A stretch of DNA of 19,041 nucleotides from contig JAGSHJ010000014.1 in the NCBI GenBank assembly GCA_023954595.1, positions 1-19,041 on the forward strand, in the 5' to 3' direction. Below are positions 7,500-13,845 of this stretch, piece by piece (position 1 is the first letter of the stretch; every line of letters begins with the position of its first letter). The translations under genes and the position numbers were made by a program. A model generated the notes under the pieces. That model had not been told where the DNA came from and ran no database searches. It saw only the letters and a program-made list of their open reading frames with translations. Source of the DNA: Bacteriovoracaceae bacterium. Its GTDB lineage: Bacteria; Bdellovibrionota; Bacteriovoracia; Bacteriovoracales; Bacteriovoracaceae.

Positions 7500-8339
7500 A
7501 TGAGTTTAACAATTTTTAGCTATAACGATCCAGCACTATATTTAAGAGATGCTTGGAATACGAAGAGAGTTTTTAACAAAAACTTTACCGTCAGAGCATG
7601 GGCCAAGCAGCTTGGTTTTTCTAGTTACGGAAGTTTTTATCAAATCATTCAAGGTAAGAGACCACTGCCCAAAAAATATGTTCGTCCTATTTCAGACAGC
7701 TTAAAGTTGGCACCTAAAGAGTCTTTGTATTTAGAAACTTTGATCGATTACACACGAGCAAAAACAATGGAGTCTAAGTCTCACTATCAGGAACGCTTAC
7801 AAGATTTAGCACCAGGTGAAAAACTTAGCTTTTATGAAGTTGAAGCGTTTCACTGCCTAAAGAATCCACTGAATGGAGCTATCGTTGAGCTAACAAATCT
7901 TAAGGACTTTGTATGTGAGGCCTTCTGGATCAAAGAGCGCTTAACAATTAAAGCAAGTGTTAAGGAAATACAAAAAGCTATGGATATGCTCTTTGATTTG
8001 GGACTTTTAAAGCATGATGAAAATGGAAAGGTTAAACAAGCACATAAGCTTCTACATACGAAGCAAGATGTAAAAAATGAGGCCTTACAAGAATACCATA
8101 AGAACGTTTTAAGTCTTGCGGCAGATCAAATATCTAAGCAAGAAGTGGAAGACAGAGAGTACAACGCGACTGCGATGGGGATCAAGAAAAGTGATCTTCC
8201 AAAAATTAAAGAAGAAATGAGAGCGTTTTTAAACGACATGATTAGTAAGTATGAATCCGCACCTGACGAGGCGTGTGAAATATATCAATTAGGAACACAA
8301 TTTTTTGCATTAACAAATAATAAGGAGAAACTGCAATGA
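7500..8339 (+). CDS. TIGR02147 / DUF4423-family putative transcriptional regulator
   Basis: Seen: 279 residues from the ATG at 7500, which has GGAG five bases upstream. A longer in-frame start at 7413 has no ribosome binding site, and the extra 29 residues do not look like the family. The opening (IFSYNDPALYLRDAWNTKR) and the following HTH-like stretch (VRAWAKQLGFSSYGSFYQII, then GKRPLPKKYV) match the TIGR02147 family, whose N-terminus is xre-like. The C-terminal domain (about 85-270) corresponds to DUF4423. Family knowledge: these proteins are numerous in Fibrobacter and Bdellovibrio relatives and commonly sit beside genes for exported proteins. Here the gene overlaps an exported-protein gene by ATGA. 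Role as regulator or anti/cofactor of its partner is inferred, not shown. Confidence 0.82.
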   Translation: MSLTIFSYNDPALYLRDAWNTKRVFNKNFTVRAWAKQLGFSSYGSFYQIIQGKRPLPKKYVRPISDSLKLAPKESLYLETLIDYTRAKTMESKSHYQERLQDLAPGEKLSFYEVEAFHCLKNPLNGAIVELTNLKDFVCEAFWIKERLTIKASVKEIQKAMDMLFDLGLLKHDENGKVKQAHKLLHTKQDVKNEALQEYHKNVLSLAADQISKQEVEDREYNATAMGIKKSDLPKIKEEMRAFLNDMISKYESAPDEACEIYQLGTQFFALTNNKEKLQ

Positions 8340-9241
8340 AAAAACTAATTTTAGGATCATTACTGACATCAACTATGACAATGGCCGCTGCAACTGGTGG
8401 TGGAAATGGAGGCGACGTAATTAAATGTTCTGTAAACGGTCAAAGCGTTTATAGAACTTTAGACTCAGTAGTTATGGAGTCTCAGCCATTTTTTGAGAAA
8501 GTAGAAGAAAGAAACTCTGAGACATCAATGAGACAAATTGTTGAAAAATTAAAAAATACTTTGCCATTAATGGGCAAAAGGCTTGCGACCTTTAAAGAAA
8601 CATTTGATAAGAAAGCAAACGACGATAGAAGCATTTTTTGGATCGACGCCAAACTTTACGATGTACAAGATGAAAACTTGTATATTCGTATTCCTGAAAA
8701 TTGTGATGAAAAACTTCTTCAAGCGGTAAACCTGGTGAAGAGTCCTTTCAAGCGTTATTATTTTGACTCCGAAGTTCTGGGACTAATCGAGAAGGAAGGG
8801 GATGAGTTATCATGGCTTATCGTTCACGAGTGGCTTAGAGACTTTATCGATGATTCAGATGTTATCAGAATCGTGAACGCATATATCCACTCTCAAGATT
8901 TTTTAGATGCTAGTGATATTGAAGTTGATGAGACTCTTGGAAGACTTGGCATCACTTCAGGGCGTGGAAAGACTGTGTCGGAGCTGGAAAGCACAGTCAG
9001 TAAGTTAAGATCAGGGCTTCCAACTATTCAAGAAAGAATAGCTGAAGTTCACTCTAGGCTTGATTTCGCACAGGATAAAAATCAAAAGGCAAAGATAAAA
9101 GTGTGGGATGGACTCGACATAATTGATTTAATGTTTCTAAGAAATACTACTATCAGCATTGCTATTTACACTTCAGAGTTTAAGACGATTGAACTTGAAA
9201 TTGAACAGGTGCTTAAAAGATGGGAACACTATCTAGATTAG
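8336..9241 (+). CDS. Secreted protein with GGNGGD N-terminus and HEWLR motif
   Basis: Seen: 301 residues, Sec signal peptide (Lys2-Lys3, hydrophobic 4-13, cleavage near Ala18-Ala19), then a mature N-terminus rich in Gly (GGGNGGDVIKC). Two Cys (31 and 123) could form a disulfide after export. A conserved-looking segment, LSWLIVHEWLRDFIDDSDVI (159-178), is followed by VNAYIHSQDFL. From memory, Bdellovibrio-type genomes encode many small exported proteins that combine GGNGGD.(V)..C with a HE.LR segment; their function is unknown. HEWLR lacks the second His of HExxH zinc proteases, so catalysis should not be assumed. The gene has AAGGAG as ribosome binding site, overlaps the upstream regulator by 4 nt, and is followed by a strong terminator. 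The pair is thus a self-contained two-gene unit. Confidence 0.82.
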   Translation: MKKLILGSLLTSTMTMAAATGGGNGGDVIKCSVNGQSVYRTLDSVVMESQPFFEKVEERNSETSMRQIVEKLKNTLPLMGKRLATFKETFDKKANDDRSIFWIDAKLYDVQDENLYIRIPENCDEKLLQAVNLVKSPFKRYYFDSEVLGLIEKEGDELSWLIVHEWLRDFIDDSDVIRIVNAYIHSQDFLDASDIEVDETLGRLGITSGRGKTVSELESTVSKLRSGLPTIQERIAEVHSRLDFAQDKNQKAKIKVWDGLDIIDLMFLRNTTISIAIYTSEFKTIELEIEQVLKRWEHYLD

Positions 9242-9255
9242 TAAAAGCAATTTAT

Positions 9256-9284
9256 AGCGCCCTAATATTGGGCGCTTTTGTTTT
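9256..9284 (+). terminator. Rho-independent terminator after the secreted-protein gene
   Basis: AGCGCCC (9256-9262) pairs with GGGCGCT (9270-9276) around a 7-nt loop, followed by TTTTGTTTT. It ends at the stop codon of the convergent gene at 9284. On the minus strand the tail is less T-rich, so it may serve that gene only weakly. Confidence 0.88.
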
Positions 9285-9625
9285 CAGGAGCTAAAAAGAC
9301 CTCTGAAAATCTCTTCGAGGGACTTCATCATAGGGGAGTCCTTTTGATATAGTCTGGTCATGAGTTTTGCATTTGTTGTTGATATTTCTTTATTAATTTC
9401 CTTATTTAGCTTTGTAAATGAATCGAAGTTTTTAATTAAATAACTTTTCTCTTCTAAAACATTTAATTGCTTATCTAGCCTTCTAGATTCAAGCTCCAAA
9501 AAGCCAAACATTTCAAAACCGTCTCTTTTATTTTGATTCCCGCCTTTTACAGCTCGTCTAAGGTTGCTGTCTCCATCAATAAAATCTCTAAAGCCTGCTA
9601 GCTCATCATCTTCTTTTTTACTCAT
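9284..9625 (-). CDS. Small charged protein of unknown function, probable coiled coil
   Basis: No family recognised. Seen: 113 residues, highly charged, no signal peptide or membrane segment. The middle (about 45-90) has heptad-like hydrophobic spacing in a Glu/Lys/Asn-rich background, consistent with a helical hairpin or coiled coil. The ATG overlaps the stop of the upstream gene by one base (TAATG), and AAGGA lies just upstream inside that gene. The two proteins are therefore very likely made together and may interact. The 3' end abuts the terminator of the convergent secreted-protein gene. Confidence 0.75.
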   Translation of the reverse strand: MSKKEDDELAGFRDFIDGDSNLRRAVKGGNQNKRDGFEMFGFLELESRRLDKQLNVLEEKSYLIKNFDSFTKLNKEINKEISTTNAKLMTRLYQKDSPMMKSLEEIFRGLFSS

Positions 9626-10104
9626 TACTTTCCTTCAAGTTCGTGGAGAACATTATTTAAAAAATTCAGATATGTTTGTTTCTTGTGAAGCATCTTGTGT
9701 TTTTTGGCATAAGCACCCAGGGTGGAGCGTACTTCCTCAATGTTAACGTTATCAAGACTGTTTTGTTTTAATGACACTTTTGCCATGAGGGTGTTTTCTT
9801 TCATATTTAGTGGTCTATTTTTTCTTCTATAAAAGATCGGCAAATCATTTGGACTCGGGAACAAGTCTAAGCTTGGGTGCTGAGAAATGTTAGTAATGAT
9901 ATACAAAGGGTAGGGAAAGTCCCTGACAGAGGTTTGGTCCATAAATAAATCTACAAAGACCAGTGCTTCATGCTCTAGCTCTCTAGCAGGCCTTATGTCC
10001 ACTACAACTGGCTGTTTCCCAATTCCAGCATTTGCAAGCTTTGCCCAAATGGCGGCCTTCTTTGGCTCGTGGATCTCTAAGGTCTTATATAATGGCAAAG
10101 GCAT
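9625..10104 (-). CDS. Cytoplasmic protein of unknown function, first gene of a two-gene unit
   Basis: No family recognised. Seen: 159 residues without signal peptide or membrane spans. The first half alternates hydrophobic strands and turns (KQPVVVDIRPARELEHEA, LVFVDLF, YPLYIITNISQ), suggesting an alpha/beta fold. The second half is basic and helical. The start has TAGGA about 8 nt upstream. A good sigma70-type promoter lies upstream on the minus strand (TTTACC, 17 bp, TATAAT). The gene is translationally coupled to the next one by TAATG and diverges from the gene pair carrying the CpaF-like ATPase. A functional link to that pair is suggested only by the shared 67-bp promoter region. Confidence 0.78.
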   Translation of the reverse strand: MPLPLYKTLEIHEPKKAAIWAKLANAGIGKQPVVVDIRPARELEHEALVFVDLFMDQTSVRDFPYPLYIITNISQHPSLDLFPSPNDLPIFYRRKNRPLNMKENTLMAKVSLKQNSLDNVNIEEVRSTLGAYAKKHKMLHKKQTYLNFLNNVLHELEGK

Positions 10105-10125
10105 ATTTGTTCCTATTTACGGTAT

Positions 10126-10153
10126 TTGTTTACTTTTAAATTATAGTTAAAAT
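10126..10153 (+). promoter_or_regulatory. Candidate promoter for the gene pair ending in the CpaF-like ATPase
   Basis: TTGTTT (10126-10131), a 16-bp spacer, then TAAAAT (10148-10153). The start would fall near 10160, only just before the GAGGT ribosome binding site at 10161-10165. It interleaves with the minus-strand promoter. It is a weaker match than its divergent partner. Confidence 0.38.
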
Positions 10154-10168
10154 AGGGACTGAGGTAAA
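10140..10168 (-). promoter_or_regulatory. Sigma70-type promoter for the minus-strand gene pair
   Basis: Read on the minus strand: TTTACC (plus 10163-10168), a 17-bp spacer, and a perfect TATAAT (plus 10140-10145). The expected transcript start near 10133 leaves about 28 nt of leader. The -35 overlaps the ribosome binding site of the divergent gene. Confidence 0.6.
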
Positions 10169-10171
10169 ACG

Positions 10172-10864
10172 ATGGAAGAAAAACTCACATTTACCAGAGT
10201 CCCTGACTCGGTTTACTGGCTCTGCACCGCAGGCCTTCAGCAGTCTCGGGCAAGTTTCACTACGATTGTGGATTATTTGCAAAATGATCCTTTCCTTAAT
10301 CTGTGGATGAAAAAAACTATTCTTCAGGGCAAAGGAACCACTGCACTTGAGGCAAGTTTAGCAGGGCGTGGGATCAAAGGGCTTAGAGATAGAGTAAGTG
10401 AGTTATATTTATCGAGATTAGAATCTGGTAGTTTCTCACATGAGGTTGAACTCGATCACACGCTTGATATTCAGGACTTTGAGAGAAGATTTGAACGATT
10501 CTCTACTTTGGGTAATTTTAGAGGTTTTTTGTTAGGGATGTACCTTAAGATGAAAGACCTTGAGAGTGAGACTCTTCACAATCAAATCACAAGCTTTATG
10601 GCAATTTCTCCAGAGGTTGATGAGATTCTTCTCGCTGCCCAAGCAAAAGTTCCAAGGCTCGACTGGACGATTCTTATCCTATCTTCGTTATTAAAGTTTT
10701 GGGAAAAGTCTGAACTGATAGATGTTGCAAAACATGGAGAAAAGGCGGTTGTTCAAAAAGTGCTAGGGTTGTCTGATAAAGATAAGATGGTCTTTTTTAA
10801 TGATGTCGCCGCATATGCTCACGCTATAGATGAAAAGGATTTCTTCCTTTATCAAAAGGTTTAA
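10172..10864 (+). CDS. Unknown 230-residue helical protein upstream of a CpaF-like ATPase
   Basis: No family recognised. Seen: 230 residues, no signal peptide. The composition is strongly helical with aromatic residues clustered in the N-terminus (YWLCTAGLQQSRASF, FLNLWMKKTI) and amphipathic helices later. The segment LDWTILILSSLLKFW (about 163-178) is hydrophobic but short and polar-flanked, so probably buried rather than membrane-spanning. The start has GAGGT at ideal spacing. The stop codon is followed immediately by the ATG of the ATPase gene with no spacer, so the two are expected to be made in concert. It might be a regulator or assembly partner of that ATPase, but the sequence alone does not say. 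Confidence 0.78.
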   Translation: MEEKLTFTRVPDSVYWLCTAGLQQSRASFTTIVDYLQNDPFLNLWMKKTILQGKGTTALEASLAGRGIKGLRDRVSELYLSRLESGSFSHEVELDHTLDIQDFERRFERFSTLGNFRGFLLGMYLKMKDLESETLHNQITSFMAISPEVDEILLAAQAKVPRLDWTILILSSLLKFWEKSELIDVAKHGEKAVVQKVLGLSDKDKMVFFNDVAAYAHAIDEKDFFLYQKV

Positions 10865-11902
10865 ATGAACGCGAACAATGAAGTATGGAAGCTACTTGAA
10901 GAGCTTTCATCAAAATCTGGAATTTCTGAAGTCATCATTAACAATGTGGATAATGTCTATATTGAAAGGGAAGGCGAGCTTATAAGGCTTAATGCAAAGT
11001 TCTCACCTGAGGATATCGTTTCCTTCTGCAAAGAAGTTGCCCAGTTTAATAAAAGACAATTTAATAGAGAGCATCCTATCCTAGATGGACTACTTCCAGA
11101 TGGTAGTCGAATAAATATCATCTCTTCTGTGTACACAACTTCAAGTCCTGCCATAACGATTAGAAAGTATCTGACCAATCTGACAAGTTTTGATCAATCA
11201 CCAGGCCTATTTGGGTTAAGTCCAAAGTGGATTACGTTTTTAAAAGCTTTGGTCTCTTCCAAGCAAAACATTATTATCTCTGGTGGTACTGGCAATGGGA
11301 AAACGACTTTTTTAAACATGTTAATGCAAGAGGTTTCCCCAACGGAGAGAGTTGTGACGATTGAGGATACTAAAGAGTTGCAATTTAAAGTTCCAAATAC
11401 TGTAAGGCTTATCACTAGAAATGCTGCAAGCTCTATAGAGACACCGCTTGGGACCAGGGAGTTACTTAAAAATACCCTGAGAATGCGTCCAGATAGAATC
11501 ATTATTGGGGAAGTAAGAGGCGAGGAGGCCTTTGATCTTCTTCAGGCCATGAATACAGGACATCAAGGCTCAATGTGTACCATACATGCTAATTCTCCAG
11601 CAGAGTCCTTAAGTAGACTTGAGAATTTATTTTTATTTTCAGGCTATGATGTTCCGCTAAAAGCTGTGAGGGCGCAGATGTGTTCAGCAATTGATTTTAT
11701 AATTCAATTGGACAAGGACAAAGATGGAAAGAGAATCGTTAGAAAGATAACTGAAATTTCAAATATGGAGAGTGACAATATTCTTCTTCAAGATATTGCC
11801 GTAAATAAAGACGGCCAGGCCGCCTTTACAGGCCTTGTACCCATTAGGGTAAAAGAATTGATGAACTACGGCCTAAACACTGATTTTTTTATTGAAATAT
11901 AG
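10865..11902 (+). CDS. CpaF / TadA-like secretion ATPase (type II/IV secretion superfamily)
   Basis: This is a hexameric cytoplasmic ATPase of the family that powers Tad/Flp pilus assembly and related secretion machines. Seen: 345 residues with an N-terminal domain (VIINNVDNVYIEREGEL, then LDGLLPDGSRINI) typical of CpaF. The nucleotide-binding core follows: Walker A GGTGNGKTT (140-148, Lys146), Asp box TIEDTKEL (165-172), Walker B IIIGEVRG (212-219, Glu216), and His box GHQGSMCTIHANS (232-244). All catalytic elements look intact. AAAAGG lies just before the ATG. No other pilus or secretion gene (platform protein, pilin, secretin, peptidase) is in the window, so it is an orphan here. The 3' end overlaps the convergent regulator gene by 30 nt. 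Confidence 0.92.
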   Translation: MNANNEVWKLLEELSSKSGISEVIINNVDNVYIEREGELIRLNAKFSPEDIVSFCKEVAQFNKRQFNREHPILDGLLPDGSRINIISSVYTTSSPAITIRKYLTNLTSFDQSPGLFGLSPKWITFLKALVSSKQNIIISGGTGNGKTTFLNMLMQEVSPTERVVTIEDTKELQFKVPNTVRLITRNAASSIETPLGTRELLKNTLRMRPDRIIIGEVRGEEAFDLLQAMNTGHQGSMCTIHANSPAESLSRLENLFLFSGYDVPLKAVRAQMCSAIDFIIQLDKDKDGKRIVRKITEISNMESDNILLQDIAVNKDGQAAFTGLVPIRVKELMNYGLNTDFFIEI

Positions 11903-12532
11903 GTGTCTTGAAAAACCAAGACTTACTTTCCCGCGCTCATTCGTCTGAATGATCACATCTTGATCAACAAGTTTCTTTCTTAGGTTGCAAATATGCACGT
12001 CAAGCTTGTTGGTTGTCTTTTTGCCATGGCCCCAAATAAAACTTTGAAGATCTTCTCTTGAAAGCTCTGTTAGTGGTGCTTGAGCAATGTATTCGATGAT
12101 TTGAAATTCTTTCTTTGTGAAGTTGGCCGGGTCAATGTGCTTAAGCCATTTTTGACCATTGTTTCTTACAACCATTTCGTAGTTTGCAAAAGTGTAAACT
12201 AGGTGTGTTTTAAGTAGTAAGTGATCGGCCGTATTGATGAAAATATGGCTGAAGTCAAAGTTGTAACACAAGTTTATGATCTCTTGATCTTCTTCTTCAA
12301 GCAGGAATGCTGTCGGAAGATTGCAAGCGGTCAACTCAAAGGTAGAAAACATGTCTTTAAGTTTTTGCTTGTTGTTTCCACAAACTAGTAAAACGCAGTT
12401 TCCTTCTTTTAAGAGTTTGTAGTCAATTTGATTTAAAGATTCGATGTTCACTCTTTCCCAATCTTGATTGGAGAAGAGGGAGTCTAGATTCATAAAACCG
12501 GCATTAAGTGTATATATTATTCTTTTCATCAT
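11873..12532 (-). CDS. Winged-helix (OmpR/PhoB-type) transcription factor with degenerate receiver-like N-terminus
   Basis: Seen: 219 residues. The C-terminal part (about 137-206) is an OmpR-type effector domain: FTKKEFQIIEYIAQAP opening helix, SREDLQSFIWG, recognition-helix region TTNKLDVHICNLRKKL (173-188), and a terminal hairpin (IIQTNERGKVSL). The N-terminal 120 residues have receiver-like strand/helix spacing (NCVLLVCGNN, LPTAFLLEEEDQE, FSHIFIN). They lack the acidic pair and the phospho-acceptor Asp in DxxxP context, so phosphorylation by a kinase is unlikely. No histidine kinase is adjacent in the same unit. Start is the ATG at 12530-12532 (another follows directly). No Shine-Dalgarno precedes it, and a promoter -10 sits 6 nt away, pointing to a leaderless mRNA. 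The 3' end is antisense to the end of the CpaF-like gene. Confidence 0.83.
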   Translation of the reverse strand: MMKRIIYTLNAGFMNLDSLFSNQDWERVNIESLNQIDYKLLKEGNCVLLVCGNNKQKLKDMFSTFELTACNLPTAFLLEEEDQEIINLCYNFDFSHIFINTADHLLLKTHLVYTFANYEMVVRNNGQKWLKHIDPANFTKKEFQIIEYIAQAPLTELSREDLQSFIWGHGKKTTNKLDVHICNLRKKLVDQDVIIQTNERGKVSLGFSRHLYFNKKISV

Positions 12533-12538
12533 GAATAA

Positions 12539-12568
12539 ATACTAGAACAACTAATTACGGTATCACAA
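12539..12568 (-). promoter_or_regulatory. Candidate leaderless promoter for the winged-helix regulator
   Basis: Read on the minus strand: TTGTGA (plus 12563-12568), an 18-bp spacer, and TAGTAT (plus 12539-12544), followed by 6 nt and then ATGATG. A start about 7 nt after the -10 would put the first mRNA base on the A of the start codon. This agrees with the missing Shine-Dalgarno. Confidence 0.5.
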
Positions 12569-12624
12569 CAGCTAATCTTTTCTTTAGGAAGTATTTAGCT
12601 TTTATCACTGAGCGTTATGTTAAG

Positions 12625-12644
12625 AAGCACTTAATAAAGCGCTT
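12625..12644. repeat. Imperfect inverted repeat in the intergenic region
   Basis: AAGCACTT (12625-12632) and AAGCGCTT (12637-12644) pair 7 of 8 around an AATA loop. It lies upstream of the winged-helix regulator in the 272-bp gap that has no supported gene. It could be an operator or a structured RNA element. Confidence 0.35.
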
Positions 12645-12714
12645 TGTGGGGTTTAGTTTAAATGGAATAAATTCTGAAATGTATTTGTTGAAGGCCTGTG
12701 GATGGCTTGTAGGT

Positions 12715-12748
12715 AGTCGTTTAGACGCTTTTTGTTTTAATTTTTTTT
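12715..12748 (+). terminator. Terminator-like hairpin with long T-run on the plus strand, no plus-strand gene upstream
   Basis: AG, a bulged T, then CGT (12715-12720) pair with ACGCT (12725-12729) around TTAG, followed by TTTTTGTTTTAATTTTTTTT. The stem is short, but the T-tract is the longest in the window. The nearest plus-strand gene ends over 800 nt upstream. It may end an unannotated small RNA or antisense read-through from the CpaF-like gene. Confidence 0.4.
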
Positions 12749-12771
12749 ACTAGAAGTGAAAGTCATTTATT

Positions 12772-12794
12772 ACGTGCCCTTTTAAAGGGCACGT
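12772..12794 (-). terminator. Perfect 11-bp inverted repeat after hemE, likely 3' end of the hem operon
   Basis: ACGTGCCCTTT (12772-12782) is mirrored exactly by AAAGGGCACGT (12784-12794) with one central base. It lies 10 nt beyond the hemE stop on the minus strand. The tail after it is only moderately T-rich (AATAAAT), so it could be a weak intrinsic terminator or an RNA-stabilising 3' hairpin. Confidence 0.6.
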
Positions 12795-12804
12795 ACATAA
12801 TTTA

Positions 12805-13845
12805 TTAATAAAGATAGTTGTTATGGATAAATTCTACTGCTTTTTGAACATTTCCTTGAGGTGTGTGTTGAAGAACCCCATGGCCTAGGCCCATAATCCA
12901 GCGGCTCATGTCTGCCCCAGAAGCCAATACTTCTTCAAAGTTTTCTTTTAATAGTTCTTCGCATTTTTCCCAAGGAAGGTGCAACCAACAAGGGTCAAAG
13001 TTACCTTGAACATAGTAGTCACTTCCAAATTCCTTTAGTACTTCACCAAAGTTGTGGCGCCAGTCAACACCAATAACGTCAATGTTCTCGTCTTGGATCG
13101 CTCTTAGGTGCTCTTTGTGCGTATTTCTTGAGTAATAGATGATTTTTTTATCTGGGTAAGACTTTTTAAATTCACTGGTAAGAAATTTAAGCTTTGGTAG
13201 CACTATTCTAGTGAAGTCTTTGACCGTGAGTTCACCCACAGCTGTGTCAAAGATACACATTGCATCGGCTCCGCCTTCGGCCTGCATTTTCATCTCTTCA
13301 AGCACATTTGGAAGAAGAAGTTCACAAAAACTCTCAAAACGTCCGTCGTAAAGGCCTGTTTTTGAAGAAACAAGGCTTCCAGCGTGTGCGCCTTCAACTG
13401 CATAAGCATAAAGAGTGAAAGGAGCTCCAACAAAGCCAAGTAGTGTTTTGTCTTCAGGAAGAGTTTTCTTCAATAGGGTACAAGCATCTTTTTGAAAGCC
13501 GTAATAATCTCTTGAGAAGCCGTCTTGTTTAAGTCTTTTTAGATCTTCCATCTTGGAGATAGTAAGGCTTAATTTAGGACCTGGGTTGTATACTAGGCCT
13601 GTTCCCAATTGCTCTAGAGGGAACAGTAGGTCTGAAAATAAAATAGCAGCATCAAAGTCAAATTCCCTAATTGGGCCCATTGTTGTTTCACAAGCAAGCT
13701 CAGGAGTTTTACAAAGCTCCATGAAATCATGGCTCTTTTTAAGGTTTTGGTAATGATCGTGATATCTACCGGCCTGTCTCATGAACCAAACTGGTACGCG
13801 AGTTTTTCCGTCTTGTTGTTTTCTGTTCTCAAAAATGTCATTCAT
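12805..13845 (-). CDS. hemE: Uroporphyrinogen decarboxylase
   Basis: It removes the four acetate carboxyls of uroporphyrinogen III to give coproporphyrinogen III in heme synthesis, as a cytoplasmic homodimer needing no cofactor. Seen: 346 residues, the normal length. The N-terminal signature PVWFMRQAGRY (18-28) holds the substrate-binding arginines Arg23 and Arg27, and FSDLL supplies the essential Asp72. GAPFTLYAYAVEG and the C-terminal MGLGHGVLQHTPQGNV also match the family. AAAAGG lies about 9-14 nt upstream of the ATG. The start overlaps the end of the response regulator gene by 8 nt. It is the last gene of the operon, followed by the palindromic hairpin at 12772-12794. Confidence 0.96.
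   Translation of the reverse strand: MNDIFENRKQQDGKTRVPVWFMRQAGRYHDHYQNLKKSHDFMELCKTPELACETTMGPIREFDFDAAILFSDLLFPLEQLGTGLVYNPGPKLSLTISKMEDLKRLKQDGFSRDYYGFQKDACTLLKKTLPEDKTLLGFVGAPFTLYAYAVEGAHAGSLVSSKTGLYDGRFESFCELLLPNVLEEMKMQAEGGADAMCIFDTAVGELTVKDFTRIVLPKLKFLTSEFKKSYPDKKIIYYSRNTHKEHLRAIQDENIDVIGVDWRHNFGEVLKEFGSDYYVQGNFDPCWLHLPWEKCEELLKENFEEVLASGADMSRWIMGLGHGVLQHTPQGNVQKAVEFIHNNYLY

Noticed and set aside
8825..8848. HEWLR read as a zinc metalloprotease motif in the secreted protein
   Set aside because: The second His of HExxH is absent and no third ligand is evident; it is reported only as a conserved-looking segment.
9564..9746. 60-codon plus-strand ORF across the junction of the two small minus-strand genes
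   Set aside because: It is antisense to two coupled genes with good ribosome binding sites and has no features of its own.
11194..11502. 102-codon antisense ORF inside the CpaF-like gene
   Set aside because: It is a shadow of a conserved ATPase core, with no ribosome binding site or recognisable protein features.
12679..12753. 24-residue plus-strand ORF in the intergenic gap
   Set aside because: No ribosome binding site, odd composition (ends in encoded poly-Phe from the T-tract), and it runs through a terminator-like element.
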